A stretch of 64,000 nucleotides of DNA from Rehmannia glutinosa (taxonomy: Eukaryota > Streptophyta > Magnoliopsida > Lamiales > Orobanchaceae): positions 62,001 to 126,000 of the forward strand of contig JABTTQ020000658.1 in NCBI GenBank assembly GCA_016081115.2, given 5' to 3'. The translations under genes were made by a program, and so were the position numbers. The notes beneath the pieces are model-generated. The model did not search any database. It worked only from the letters and a program-made list of their open reading frames with translations, and had not been told where the DNA came from. Shown piece after piece: positions 11,251 through 22,214 of the stretch; position 1 is the stretch's first letter; every line of letters begins with the position of its first letter.

Positions 11251-13080
11251 TTTTATCCATGAAGTGTTTATAGAGTATCGGATAAAGTATCGTATCTGAT
11301 ACGTATCCAGTACGAGCACGTCTTCCTTGCATAAATATCCGTGTTTCCTAGCTTTCAATATAAACGTTACTTGCAAATGGATCACTATACGCGACCCAAT
11401 TAGAAGCAAAGCCATGTCAAAATTTAAACCATAGCCCACCGCACATTAATTCTCACAACCCTCCCTCTTATATAGATTAAAACAAGTATTTTTTATTTTT
11501 TTAGTGAGATCCAAACAAGTATTGGATAGTCTATGATGTACGTATAAAGTTCATTTTGACAATATTTGATGTTTGGTGGTTAATTTAGAATGAGCATTAG
11601 GATAAAATACTCCTCCAAAAAGTTTATTCTAGAAAAGTTAGAATTATAGACTTTTTGAAAAGTCACTCTATATGTGAGATCTTCTATTCCGAAACCGTAT
11701 TTCATCTTTTATTCCAATCGCATGGATAATTGACACGTGTATACTAGATACTCCTCCAAAAAGTCAATTAAATCGACTTTTGCATAAGTGCACCCAAACG
11801 TGCACAAAGATTCCATTAGGTTGCATTAGGATGAAAGGGTTTTGATTTGACGAGAGGGTTTGAGGGAAAGATTTAAAAAATTCTAAATAGTATGAATTTG
11901 AAATTCACTACATAGCATATAATATTATCTATTTTTTAATGGATTTGTTATTATGGATTTGAAATCCACAGCTTCAAATTCATGAATTCAAATGAAGCTT
12001 TAAATAAGTTGATTTTTCGTCTAATTAATTACTGAATGTTATTAAAACGTAATAATATATTTTGAGTATTTCTTACTACAAACAAAAGAATGAAAAACAA
12101 AGCTTATGATATATATACCCATTATCCTGGTACTTTTATTCTGGCATGAAAGTATAACCCTTATCCCGAGAAACAAAGCATGAATTTGCCAAATGGCCCT
12201 AATCTGTTTCAATCATCAAATTATCCAATCAAAACATCACTTAAGATTTGGAAACAAAAATCAATATAAGGTAATATCATCAAAAAAAGAAAAAAAAAAT
12301 TGGACAACGTAATATCATTAATATTATCGATGCAACGCATAGTTTCTCTTATTAACAAAAATTATCAATATACTGTTGACTGTCGGGTATTTGACAGTGA
12401 AGATTCGGAATTTGATTAGTGTTGGTCAATGATAATTAAGTAATTGATAATATTAAATAATAATTAGTAAGTTTATTTATCTACTTAATTATAGCACAAT
12501 GGAATGCAGAAAATTTCAATCCATTTCGAACCTCCACCGTCGAGGATTCAGATTTCATATTCCAATTTTGTATTTCATTTTATGTTCCATTCATTATGAT
12601 AAACGATGCATCAGTGAGCAATTAAGATCTCCTATTCAATTTTATGTTTCATACGATTCTACCATGAATTATGTAAATGTCACATATACAAAAAAGACGT
12701 TATCATGTGCACTCGGCATGTATTGATAGTTGATACCATTAAAATAGAAGATGAAAGACTAAATGTAATACAAGATTTCACTTGATCAATGGGATAAACA
12801 TGATTTCATGATTGTTTAAAAGTATGTATACGTATTTCATATGATTAATGTGTTCATCTGATTAATGGAACAAGAAGTAGAACACCAAATTGAACAAAAA
12901 ATCTGAACCCAAGGGAGGAGGTCTGGTTTATTGCAAAATTGGAACTTTTTTCAGTAAATCATTATAATGGTGCAATGCGATCTAAATAATCCAAATATTT
13001 TTTTTCCAGAACTATAATATTTTTTTAATATTAAATGATGTATGAATAATTGAATATACATACCTGACTCGAGGGAAACG
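11251..13080. other. AT-rich intergenic DNA
   Basis: No gene or complete element is recognised. A short phrase 'TACTCCTCCAAAAAGT' occurs twice (about 11607 and 11748), hinting at a small degraded inverted or duplicated element. Confidence 0.4.
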
Positions 13081-13346
13081 CTAAAGACAGGCAAGATATG
13101 GTTTTAAATTACGAAAACACCCTAATTGTTTTTCTCTCGTTAGTTTAAATCCCACGGGCCACAGCATTGTGCTAAGACCTAAACCGTCCCCATCCGCGTT
13201 CGCATGATCAGGGCACAATTGTCATTTCACGCCGAATCCCTAATCCCTATTCCCTAGATCAGCGAAGAGGTGGAGGAAAAACATTATCCAGTGGCACAAT
13301 AGCAAATATCACACAAACCGAAGGGCATTAAATACCCGTCCTTTGC

Positions 13347-13354
13347 TATATAAT
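13347..13354 (+). promoter_or_regulatory. TATA box of the conserved plant gene
   Basis: TATATAAT is preceded by a GC-richer promoter and followed about 30 bases on by a C-rich, pyrimidine-rich leader (13375-13450), a normal plant transcription start. The two ORFs starting at 13343 and 13353 begin before the probable start site and are not expected to be translated. Confidence 0.6.
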
Positions 13355-13901
13355 GCCACATCCACGCTGCAAACAACCCCACCCCTCACCTTTGCCCTTT
13401 CTTTTAAAACCTCTTTCCTTTCCTCTCAATTTCTCTCCGCCTCTCCCCTTTCTATCGCCGCCGGCCACGGCGGAGCCACCCACTCCACGGCCGCCTCTCC
13501 GACTCAGATCCATCGGTTGCAGCCCAGATTTTCAATTGTCAATAATCTCGTTTCTATATCTCTAATCTGTCTATTAATATTCTCACAAATTGTAATTAAT
13601 TCGCTGTGTTTCGTATCCAACTCCCTTTTGTTATTTTTTCCTCTTTTTTTTTTTTGTGTTTCGAGTAAATGCGCATTTTAGCCTTTGCTTGTGATACCTT
13701 AAGTCCTATTTACCCTTTTCACCATATTTTTCTATTTTCTTTTGGGCGTTTTATCAGTTTAATTTAATTTTCGTTGTCCTTTCTTTCTTTTATTTTCTTT
13801 TCCTTATATTTTTCGGAAACCGACTGGCCTTTACGAATCTCGCTGACGTGGCGTGCTATTTGATTTGCTTTTCTTTTTCCTGAATAAAACGGACGGTCAG
13901 G

Positions 13902-14377
13902 ATGAGTTATCACGCGCGCAGAATATTGACGCCTGGGGCATCACGGAAGCGGAAAGAGAGAGAGGTGTTTTTCTCTTCGACGTCACCAAAACCGTTAGTT
14001 CCTTCAACGGCCGTTAGTCTTGCCGTTAGTGGGACAAATCAAGCAACGACGTCGTCCAGGGGAGCCGAGCAGAAACCCTCTCATCTAATCGGCTTTTAGC
14101 CGGTTATATGGCTTACGAGTTTCTGAGCAAGGGCACGTTGTTTGGTCAGAAGTTTGACCCGGCTCGAGCCGAGGCTGTGCCGGTGAACTCAGCGGAATCG
14201 AAGAGAAACAGGCAAAGTCAGAGTCAGAGCCAGGTCCAGCCGAGTTCGGAAGCGGAGCCGAGTGGGAAATCGAAGCCGCAGAGTTATGCTGAGGTGGCAA
14301 ACGTACTGAAGAGCGATGGAGCACACATACCCGGAATAGTCAACCCCACACAATTAGCTCGTTGGATTCAGATGTAA
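13902..14377 (+). CDS. Small conserved plant protein (EDA6-like), apparent frameshift
   Basis: The N-terminal piece (13902-14099) starts M-S-Y-H-A-R-R-I-L-T-P-G-A-S-R-K-R-K-E-R. The C-terminal piece (frame of 14108-14377) has 'AYEFLSKGTLFGQKFDPARA' and ends 'DGAHIPGIVNPTQLARWIQM'. Both ends match a plant-specific family that I recall as annotated 'embryo sac development arrest 6'; its biochemical role is unknown to me. The family runs through one frame with 'SNRLLAGYMAYEF', found here at about 14084-14122 in the second frame. The frames meet at CCCTCTCATCT (14076-14086), where one extra TC would explain the shift. A splice acceptor-like GGTCAG stands right before the first ATG, suggesting a leader intron. 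It may be a sequencing slip, a recent null, or a gene using the ATG at 14108. Confidence 0.75.
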
Positions 14378-15480
14378 ACTTGGGCATGGAGGAAAATGAT
14401 TGGCTAAATTCGGAGGTATACATATATGTATCGTGTGGCCGCCCTTAGCTTATATATTCTGCCTGGTAAACCTCCCTCTTCAGTTAATGTGTATCAGTAA
14501 ACGTGGTGCTCAAATTCTCAGATCTCTTTCTCCTTAATTGATTTCATGAATGGAAACTGATTTAATGTTGTTGTTTCTTTCGTTTTTCAGTTATAAACCG
14601 ATTTTTTCTGTTAATTACAATCAGAACCTTGATTGGATAAATTTACATGCATTTGGTGTAAAAAAAAACTGTTAGGTTTTTGATATTGTTTTTGCATGAG
14701 GGTTACAAAAATGTATATAGTCCAGCAGCTAGCAGGAGGAAGGAAATATTCGGGTACGAAAATTGATCAAGTGTGGGTGTGGACGTGCATGGATTTGCAT
14801 GCATCAGAGCCATGAACAAAGTTGTGGTCATTGCAAACTGTGAGAGTGTTTGACTGAAAATGATGATGATAGGTTTTTAATTGCTAATCTGAATGGGAAA
14901 ATTTTCTTTTCATCTGCTAATTAAATCTTACTTTATTTTCTGACAAATGTCTATGTTTACATTGGTATCGATTTTATAGATCGAATTATCTAGAATTTTA
15001 ACAAATTAAGTATATAACTTCAAATCGAAATCTTTTGGTGTGTTATATCGTAATAATAATGTGTCTGACAACAATGCCAGACTTGAAATGTTGAGACTTT
15101 TTCACGCATTCAAAAATTAATATTCATGTATTTTTATGGACGATAGTATGATAACATTAATAGAGATAAATTCAATAATGGTTTTATCAGTCTCAGTAGA
15201 GAGATTATAATTTAATTTTATTAAGTTCACACTTGGCTAGGTGCATGTGTATATAAAATGAAAAGAAAAAATATATTGGTGTCCTAAAAGTTTTCGGGTC
15301 TGAGGCAAGTTTGATTAGATTCATGTAAAATTAGATTAGATGCTAAGGGCTTAGCATGAAGTAGTGTATGCTTTGAGAAAAATGATAAACGGACTTGGGA
15401 AATCCTGGTCACTATTTCGTAGTAGGAGGGAAGGAAAAAATATGATGTGGTCATGCCTGTGGTTGTTAGGCATCATTTAT
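14378..15480. other. 3' flank and intergenic DNA
   Basis: The first 200-300 bases are probably the 3' UTR of the EDA6-like gene. Beyond that I see only AT-rich DNA. Confidence 0.4.
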
Positions 15481-15971
15481 TAGAGGCATCAATTCGTGAT
15501 TTGACACGACAATCTGACACGAATTTAGCACGAATTTAAGAAGTACATGTACAACTCTTTGCTGTTTTGGGTTGGATACGATTACACGGGAAAAAAATAG
15601 GTTCAGACGACTCCACGTGTCAACACGGTTAATCTATTTAACCTATTTATTTGTATAGTGGACATGCTATTTTCATATTTGTGATGTTTTAGTTGGCTAT
15701 ATGATTTTGGACCAATTATTGAATGCATTTCTATTAATTTAATGTATTTTATAATTTGTCATATTAATTTTTGACTTTTTTCATGTCAAACTTTAATAGG
15801 TATTTCGTGCCGTGTCGCCCCTGTTGGGGTTACCCGTATCATAAACAAGTCGTGTGTTCGTGTCGCTTATCTTGACAAGATAAATAAACGGTCGATTTGA
15901 AGTCGTAAAACGTAATACTCATGTCACAATGCGACCGACGAACGTGATACACGATCTAATTGACACCTCTA
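15481..15971. mobile_element. hAT-like non-autonomous element (MITE)
   Basis: The terminal inverted repeats are TAGAGGCATCAATTCGTG on the left and, read inward from the right, TAGAGGTGTCAATTAGATCG. The flanking 8-mers are TCATTTAT (15473-15480) and TCACTTAT (15972-15979), 7 of 8 matching. The 8-bp length fits the hAT superfamily. The 491-bp interior has no ORF. Confidence 0.7.
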
Positions 15972-16029
15972 TCACTTATTACCCATTTCATTCTTCAGTT
16001 TCCTTCTAAGCATCTTTCTTTATTCCAAG

Positions 16030-16510
16030 TAGGGGTGACCACGGTTCGGGAACTGTTGCTTCATGGTTCCTGCCCAAAACCGAATCAATGGTTTCGATTT
16101 CGAGAGAAAAGAAAGAAAAACACTTGACTTAATATTCAATTAAGTTTTGTACTTAATATTAATAATAATATTAAACGCCTATATATACTATTAGAGTATA
16201 GAGGAATCAATGTTCACGCAGCTTCTTACAACATTTGGTTTAAAATGTATTACATTTAGTTGCAAATATAAAACATCATAATAAACATTTAACATTTCTC
16301 TTAGCATATTTTACCAAAGAAAAATAAATCGTTGGTTTCCACCATGTTCTACCGATAGTTCCACGGTTTTTGAGACAAGGAACCGGGAACCGTAACCTAC
16401 CTATACAGCTCGCGTTTTCCAATTGTGGAACCGTTGAATAGTTCTCGAACTATTAACCACGCTTATGGTTCCGATTTGAAACCCGATCCGATTTCATTTG
16501 GCTACCCCTA
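16030..16510. mobile_element. Second hAT-like short element, degraded
   Basis: The left end TAGGGGTGACC and the inward right end TAGGGGTAGCC are near-inverted. The interior is rich in 'GGTTC(G)GGAAC' and 'GAACCG' words, as in many plant hAT derivatives. No target duplication is seen, so it is probably old. Confidence 0.5.
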
Positions 16511-16644
16511 CTATTAGTTCTCGGCGTGAGCGGCGGAACCGGATTTGATACCAAGGGGGCCGACCTGCTAGACCTTCTGTGACGGCGCCTAGAACCGATT
16601 TTTGCATCCTAGACCACCTAGACGGGCGCTTAGAACCGATTTTT

Positions 16645-16775
16645 GGCCGCATGTCAAGCATCTAGATCGGATTGTTTGACCGTAGGCCGATTTTTAGCCA
16701 ACACGATTTTTGCACCGATTTTAGCAAAGGCGGCCGCTAGGCCGATTTTTACAACACCGATTCAGACGAATACAA
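16645..16775 (+). repeat. Degenerate repeat, copy 1
   Basis: It contains 'GGCCGCATGTCA', 'GGATTGTTTGACCGTAG', 'CCAACACGATTTTT' and 'GATTTTTACAACACCGAT' in that order. The same words recur at 17275-17420. It is preceded by similar 'CCTAGAACCGATTTTTG' words at 16590-16640. Confidence 0.6.
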
Positions 16776-17274
16776 TGTCAATATTATTCATTAAATATCC
16801 CAAAATACATAATTACAACACAAAATTGACGTCTTTTTCATTTTACGTAAAAATGAGGGGGCAATAGAATTAATCCCAAAATTTACATATAAAAATAAAA
16901 AAAAAATATTTGGGGGTCAGGGCCCCTCCCCACCAAGGTAGGTCCATCACTGGGCGTGAGGCACATTTTTGTGCTAGGTGGTCGTCATGACTCATGTATG
17001 TGGCTCATGATGTGGACACTTTTTGGAAATTGAAATACAAACAAATAACGAAATACCACTCACTTGGATATTATCCAAGGCGCGCCTGTGCATGGCCTGT
17101 GGCCTTGTGGGCCTTTAAGACGCTATTCAAATTTCAAATGATATCAATATTTTTTTTTTTTTTGTTTGAGGAAGAATGATATCAATATTTCATTTGATGA
17201 CATGTAGGAATCCCAATAGCTCACGTAGGTAATAGGTTGTAGACCTTTAGGCTTCATTATTAGATTCATGGTTG

Positions 17275-17420
17275 ATTTTTACAACACCGATAATATTTTT
17301 GGCCGCATGTCAGATCTAGATTTTTGGATTGTTTGACCGTAGAAAATGATTTTTTACCAACACGATTTTTCAGACCGATTTTAAGAAAGCGATTATAAAA
17401 AAATCATGCCGCCTGGCCGA
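17275..17420 (+). repeat. Degenerate repeat, copy 2
   Basis: It shares its ordered words with 16645-16775. The phrase 'GATTTTTACAACACCGAT' closes copy 1 but opens copy 2, as if a tandem array had been separated by about 500 bp of unrelated DNA (16776-17274). Confidence 0.6.
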
Positions 17421-17772
17421 ATTTTAAATCCATCTTATATGAGTCATTTAAAATTATTTCTTCAAATCATCCCCTTAAATCTAATTGATTTCATCCAAAT
17501 ACAACGTTAGGTTATTTGTTGTGAATTGTGATTCAGGATCTTATTTTATTATGTCAAGAAAGCTGACAAACCATGGTTAATTAATAATCGATTAGGTGGC
17601 AATATTTGTGAAATTCCCCACTAAAACAAACATGAAGATTACAATTAATAGTTAGAAAGTATGTCATGAATAAAAGATGTTTATATGATGGGATTTTGGA
17701 AAAATGATAACTTAAGAAAACTTGAGTTACGCTTTTTTGCAAAGTTGTGTCACACGAAACCCAATTTGCTTT
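17421..17772. other. AT-rich intergenic DNA
   Basis: No gene or repeat is recognised. Confidence 0.4.
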
Positions 17773-17780
17773 CATTTTAT
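17773..17780. repeat. Target-site duplication, left (CATTTTAT)
   Basis: It is identical to 25902-25909. It stands immediately outside the left inverted repeat. With one mismatch it can be extended to 9 bp (TCATTTTAT / CCATTTTAT). Confidence 0.7.
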
Positions 17781-17960
17781 AGGCTAAATTGCAAAATCTG
17801 CCCTCTAACTTTTGTATGGTGGCAAAAGAGGACAATAATTTATTTAAGTTGCAATTTATGCCCTGACAATCTTGCCCTTATGGCCAAATAACAATTTTTG
17901 GTCCTTTTTCTTTCCAAAGGTAGCAAATATAGTCCTATAACTTTCGAGAATTAGCAATTT
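17781..17960 (+). repeat. Left terminal inverted repeat
   Basis: It is built of internally repeated phrases of the form 'GCAAA...TGCCCT' and 'GCAAATATAGTCCTATAACT'. Its partner is 25720-25901, inverted. Confidence 0.7.
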
Positions 17961-18525
17961 CAATCCTTTCATACTATGACTATTTTTCAATAAATCCCAA
18001 TTTTATAGATTATGAAAATTTACATTCTCCGATACCTATTTTGTCCATGGCATTGTTACACCTACTTAGATCAAGCCTCTATTCGAGGTTTTAAGTGGAT
18101 CATGTCGGGTTTCCAACCTATAAACTCAATAGACATATCAGAATACTTCATAAATCTAAATAAATTCGATTTCGGACTAAGGTTTTGATAAAAATGATAT
18201 AGTCCATCACGACCATATCAGCCCAACATGCTTCCGTAAAATTAATAAATCCCTTAAAATTCATACATTCTTTGACCGAAATAGACCGGGTTAAGTGGCT
18301 CGTAACACCACCAATGGAAAATTATCGCCCCAGATCTATTGACAAACAGCCTCCTCACCTGCTCAACCTCACCCTTAGGGAAGATGATCCGCAAGTTATC
18401 CGACTCTTCAAAGAATCGTTCAAAGACAACCTGGTTCGTTTCCCTACCCAGCGTATAAGTAATTCTTAAACGGATGAATTAATGGGACATTATGAAGACA
18501 TGTTGAAGCAAAAATCCCTTTTTAT

Positions 18526-18551
18526 TAAAAACTTATTGAAATATTTATTAC
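18526..18551 (-). terminator. Poly(A)-signal cluster of the pararetrovirus
   Basis: On the minus strand AATAAA-type words occur at TAATAAAT and TAATAAAAAG, 180-210 bases beyond the TATA box. This is the usual place for the polyadenylation signal in the terminally redundant caulimovirid transcript. Confidence 0.45.
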
Positions 18552-18728
18552 ATTAGTAATCTCCTTTGGGAGGAGAACGGTTTAACCTCTCATAGATGAG
18601 GCTTTCACTCGTAAATACATAAAACTTAAAACTAAAACACTCAAAATATTACAAATTTATCACTCGATTTTATTGTAAGAAAACTAAGAAAAATGTTCGA
18701 TGTCCCCAGCCTTCCTTCAAATCCCGCC

Positions 18729-18735
18729 TTTTATA
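18729..18735 (-). promoter_or_regulatory. Pararetroviral pregenomic promoter TATA box
   Basis: The minus strand reads CTCTATAAAAGGCGGG, in the space after pol and before the genome end, where caulimovirids have their full-length transcript promoter. Confidence 0.6.
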
Positions 18736-18739
18736 GAGA

Positions 18740-20160
18740 TAAGTCCGGACTTGAAATGGACTTCAAATCTTGTTGAGATGTAAGACGCCACCGCTTACTT
18801 CATACTCTGAATTATTGCCTCGCGGATGTCTTCTTTTTTTTTTCTGACTCAAATTTCATGTGATGGTTGTCGGGAATCTTTTTAAAAGTTGGTCTCACGT
18901 GGTCCCCGAGAAAACGCGTCTTGTGAGTCGGGCCCTTGTCCTTTCCATTGTATGGTCTTATCGGCCGAGTTTGGGTCGGAAACCTTTCCCAAACTCGGTT
19001 CCTTCTCGTTCGGGCATGCTTGACAGATCCTGGCCGATCCAACGGCCCACATGCGCCATATTACAAAATTTCCGGTAAGTTTCTTTTGCTCACGAAATCT
19101 TGTTCTCCCTGAGAATTCTTCTCTTCATCTCGAAAAGCTCCTCTCGCGAACTCGTTGTTGATCCAGTCTCATTGAATTTAGTAGGAAAGATCCATTTGTT
19201 GAATTTCGAAAACTTAAAAGGATATTTGACTTTGTCCATTTATTGACAAACCCAAAGACCCATGCTCGCCGTGTAGAAGCTTTCGTCTTCGTAAATTGCT
19301 CCTACTAACACTAGTACTTCTTCTTCCTGAAGCCGCTTGATATATTTTAAAGCATTTCCATCCGGTTTTCTTAGCTTGATGAAGTGAAAAGCTTCGTTAA
19401 AGCCTTTCTTCTTGGTTCGGGAGCCGCACTAATAAAATACAGCTTCCAAAATATCTCATCCGGCCAAATGTGGATTATTGGCCCAAGTCTCAGAACCGCT
19501 TCCCAATCCATTTTTGTAATTTTGAAATTTCGGGAATCCTGGTGATATCAGATAGATTGAAGCTAGAGCTCCAAAAGTATACCATTCTCGCACTTCATTT
19601 GGATGACTTCTCGGTTTCATCCAAACTCTAGGATATTTGCCCGAGATATCAACTATTATTTTTCGGGTTGATACCTCTTTTTGTAACCAATTTCTCCCAT
19701 TGTCTTTGATATACCCGCATTGGAGAAATCTTAATCTCGTCAGTTTGGACCTTAGATTTTCCCGCCTCTGTGGCCTAAGATCTAACTCTCCTCTTTTACC
19801 CCGCAGGAGTCTTTGGGTTGACTTGAAGACTCGGGTTGTGACACCGTGAGCTTCAACATTGTTACGCTTTGTACACCTGGGGATGCATCACCCGCAACAC
19901 TTGTGATTATGGTACTTGAATCCATAACCTCCAGGGTTGGAGCCCCGCTCTATTCGCCCTTTTTGCATCATAGAGATACGACTTGGAGGAGAGGCCCTTG
20001 CATCATAGCGAATCGGCATGCTCGTATTTGACTAGAAACGGATTTCGTCGTCACCAAGTCGCCCCGCAACTCGCAGCGGTGAGACATAACGCCCCAAAAT
20101 ATCGTTCTAGACTTTCCAGGTTTTCCCGAGATGTCTTACTCGCTTAAGGACCTCACAAGA
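18740..20160 (-). other. Caulimovirid 3' region, possible ORF2 or intergenic sequence
   Basis: It lies between the RNase H end and the promoter. Short open stretches exist on both strands (e.g. minus 19042-18812), but none has a recognisable domain. Some caulimovirid groups have a second ORF here of unknown function, which may be its origin. Confidence 0.4.
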
Positions 20161-20164
20161 ACGC

Positions 20165-21525
20165 GCCCTTCCATCTCGTGTCAAAAATCAAGCAAGAATA
20201 TTTTCATGAGATTTTATAATGACAATATCATAATCATAATATTGACATTCAAACTTGCCATCTAAGTAATCTAGCCTTTTCTCGGTTTTGATTCAATTTT
20301 GTTTTTCGTAAAAGCCTCGACACTTGAATTATCAATTTTTAAAGTAAACTTTTAGCCAAAGAAAATAGAGGCCATTTTTTAAAAGCCTTTCGATCGCAAA
20401 GAATTCTTTTTCGTTGATATGCCATCCGGGTTGCTTCACCGGGTGTGAATAAACCGCAATATCCGCAAGAGCACTTCTTCATTTGGTGTGACCTTAGTAA
20501 GAATCCATTTGCCCACCAATCATCATGGCATCGTATAAAGAACCAGGTTCGTCCTCGTCTTGGGAATCGCAAGCTTTGGAAGCTTTTTACAAACTTCTTT
20601 AAGTTGCATAATTCCTTTTGATGTTCATCTTCCCATTTGAATACTGCATCTTTCTTAAGCAATGGGCTAAACACCTTCCTCGTAATATGCCGATTGTTAA
20701 TGAACATCCCAAAGAAAATTAACAACTCCAAGAAAACTTTGAAGTTGTTTCTTGTCTTTCGGTGTATCCGAAATCCTCGTATCTTTTCTACAATATAATT
20801 TTGTAGAATAATTCAGATTCATCGATCTCAATTTCGAGAAATTCAACTGCCTTGTTGCGATTATCGCCTTTTTTCCGAAAAACACTAATCCTTTCTTTGT
20901 GACAAACATCCAAAATATTTCCAAATGTCGAGATGCTCCTTCATGTTCTTTGATGCTATCAATGTCATCGATATACACGAACATGAAACTCGAAATAATC
21001 TTTGAAGAGATTATCCATCTTCCTTTGATATATTTGGGGTGCGTTAGTCAATCACATAGGCATCACGCTCCAAATATAGTGTCCCTTTGGTGTAGAGAAA
21101 GCAAGAACTTCTTACTTTCTTCCTCCATCTTAACTGTAGATTCCGGACTTGCAATCGAACTTTGAGAAGATCTTGGCACCTTTGATACTGATTAACCGGA
21201 TGTTCTCCTGCTTCGGATGTAGTATCCATAGAATTCCAAAATGTTATTAATCCCTTTGTAATTAATAACAAGTCTTGGCTTTCCTCTTTTGATTTCTCCA
21301 TGATTTCGACTATGAATCCTGGTCGCTATATGGAGAAACTCCTGGTGAAATTAACTTAAGGTCAAGATGTTCCTTAAGTATCTTCCGCATATCCTCACGA
21401 TCCTCCCGGTTCATAAGAATTGGTTTGAATCTTACGAACTTGTACACCTTTCCAGGTTTAACCTTTAAGGATGCTTTGAGCTCATTTTTGTCCCACCATG
21501 CCAAAGGATCTTCATTATAATTCAT
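20165..21525 (-). pseudogene. Caulimovirid reverse transcriptase and RNase H
   Basis: The polymerase start is seen in 21525-21310, with 'VYKFVRFKP' and 'LKEHLDLKLI'. The palm motif F-V-Y-I-D-D-I is intact in 20984-20697, followed by a helix with H-L-E-I-F and an 'LQSFLGVVNFL' connection. RNase H words (F-K-W-E-D-E-H-Q-K, later 'KIDNS' and F-L-T-R-D-G near 20180) follow. At least four frame changes or stops separate these pieces. The text is unlike the Ty3 pol at the window start. Confidence 0.85.
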
Positions 21526-21686
21526 TTGGATCTTTTCTTTATATCCTCAAGTGATATTTGTTCTTCAAGGGTCACATCACTCTGTGGACTCTCCATTAGG
21601 CTCAACCATAACTCCGCAATGGCCTCCTGGAGTCACTGTTCTTCCCTTTGTATTCGAATGAATACAGGTTATTATCCCATATTTTC

Positions 21687-22214
21687 TTATCCTTGTAATT
21701 CAACCAATTTGTCTATAGGATAATAATGCATCACCAAATTTTCTTCGATCCGCCATTTTTGGATTTTGGAGTTTGGCTTCATCAACACGCTTTTCTTTGC
21801 AAAAATTAATAGGCATTTTTCTCGTAAAATGCTTCCCGATCTCTGGACAATAATCTTATGATCACATAAGGTCGTGAAAATAAGTCTTCTTGTCTCATTT
21901 TTCTGTGTGAATCGCTTGAATGTTTGTAGGAAATTATTTCCTAGCAAAAACATCTCGCACTCGTATCATGGAAATAGATTGGTGGCGTCTTTACTTTGTA
22001 CCATGGAGTACCGCCGCACCTCCGATCATGATTTCGCTTGTTTAATTCCTGTTAAGGATAAGAATTCTTTTAGAGAAATCTCTTCCTGCAATAGCTGGTA
22101 ATTCTTCTCCAATTTCTTTAGGAAAAACATCCGCTTTGCAAAGACATATTTCGACACTGAATCAATATAGGCGCGTGAAATATTCGCCTTATATTCAAAG
22201 ATATAACATTCCAA
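21687..22214 (-). pseudogene. Caulimovirid aspartic protease, active site altered
   Basis: The upstream half contains A-Y-I-D-S-V where the family has I-D-T-G-A, so the T-G of the catalytic triad is lost. The downstream half begins 'MFLLGNNFLQTFKRFTQ', matching the second conserved strand (L-G-N-N-F-L) of caulimovirid proteases. The two halves are in separate frames. Confidence 0.75.

Noticed and set aside
13343..13681. ORFs of 112 and 70 codons before the EDA6-like gene
   Set aside because: Their ATGs overlap or lie just after the TATA box, upstream of the probable transcription start, and the text is pyrimidine-rich leader.
18272..18469. Plus-strand ORF of 65 codons with protein-like composition
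   Set aside because: It is antisense to the viral leader region, short, and has no family resemblance.
20339..21525. Assignment of this RT to a Ty3 retrotransposon
   Set aside because: No integrase or LTRs nearby; primer site, ORF1 start and promoter order fit a caulimovirid instead.
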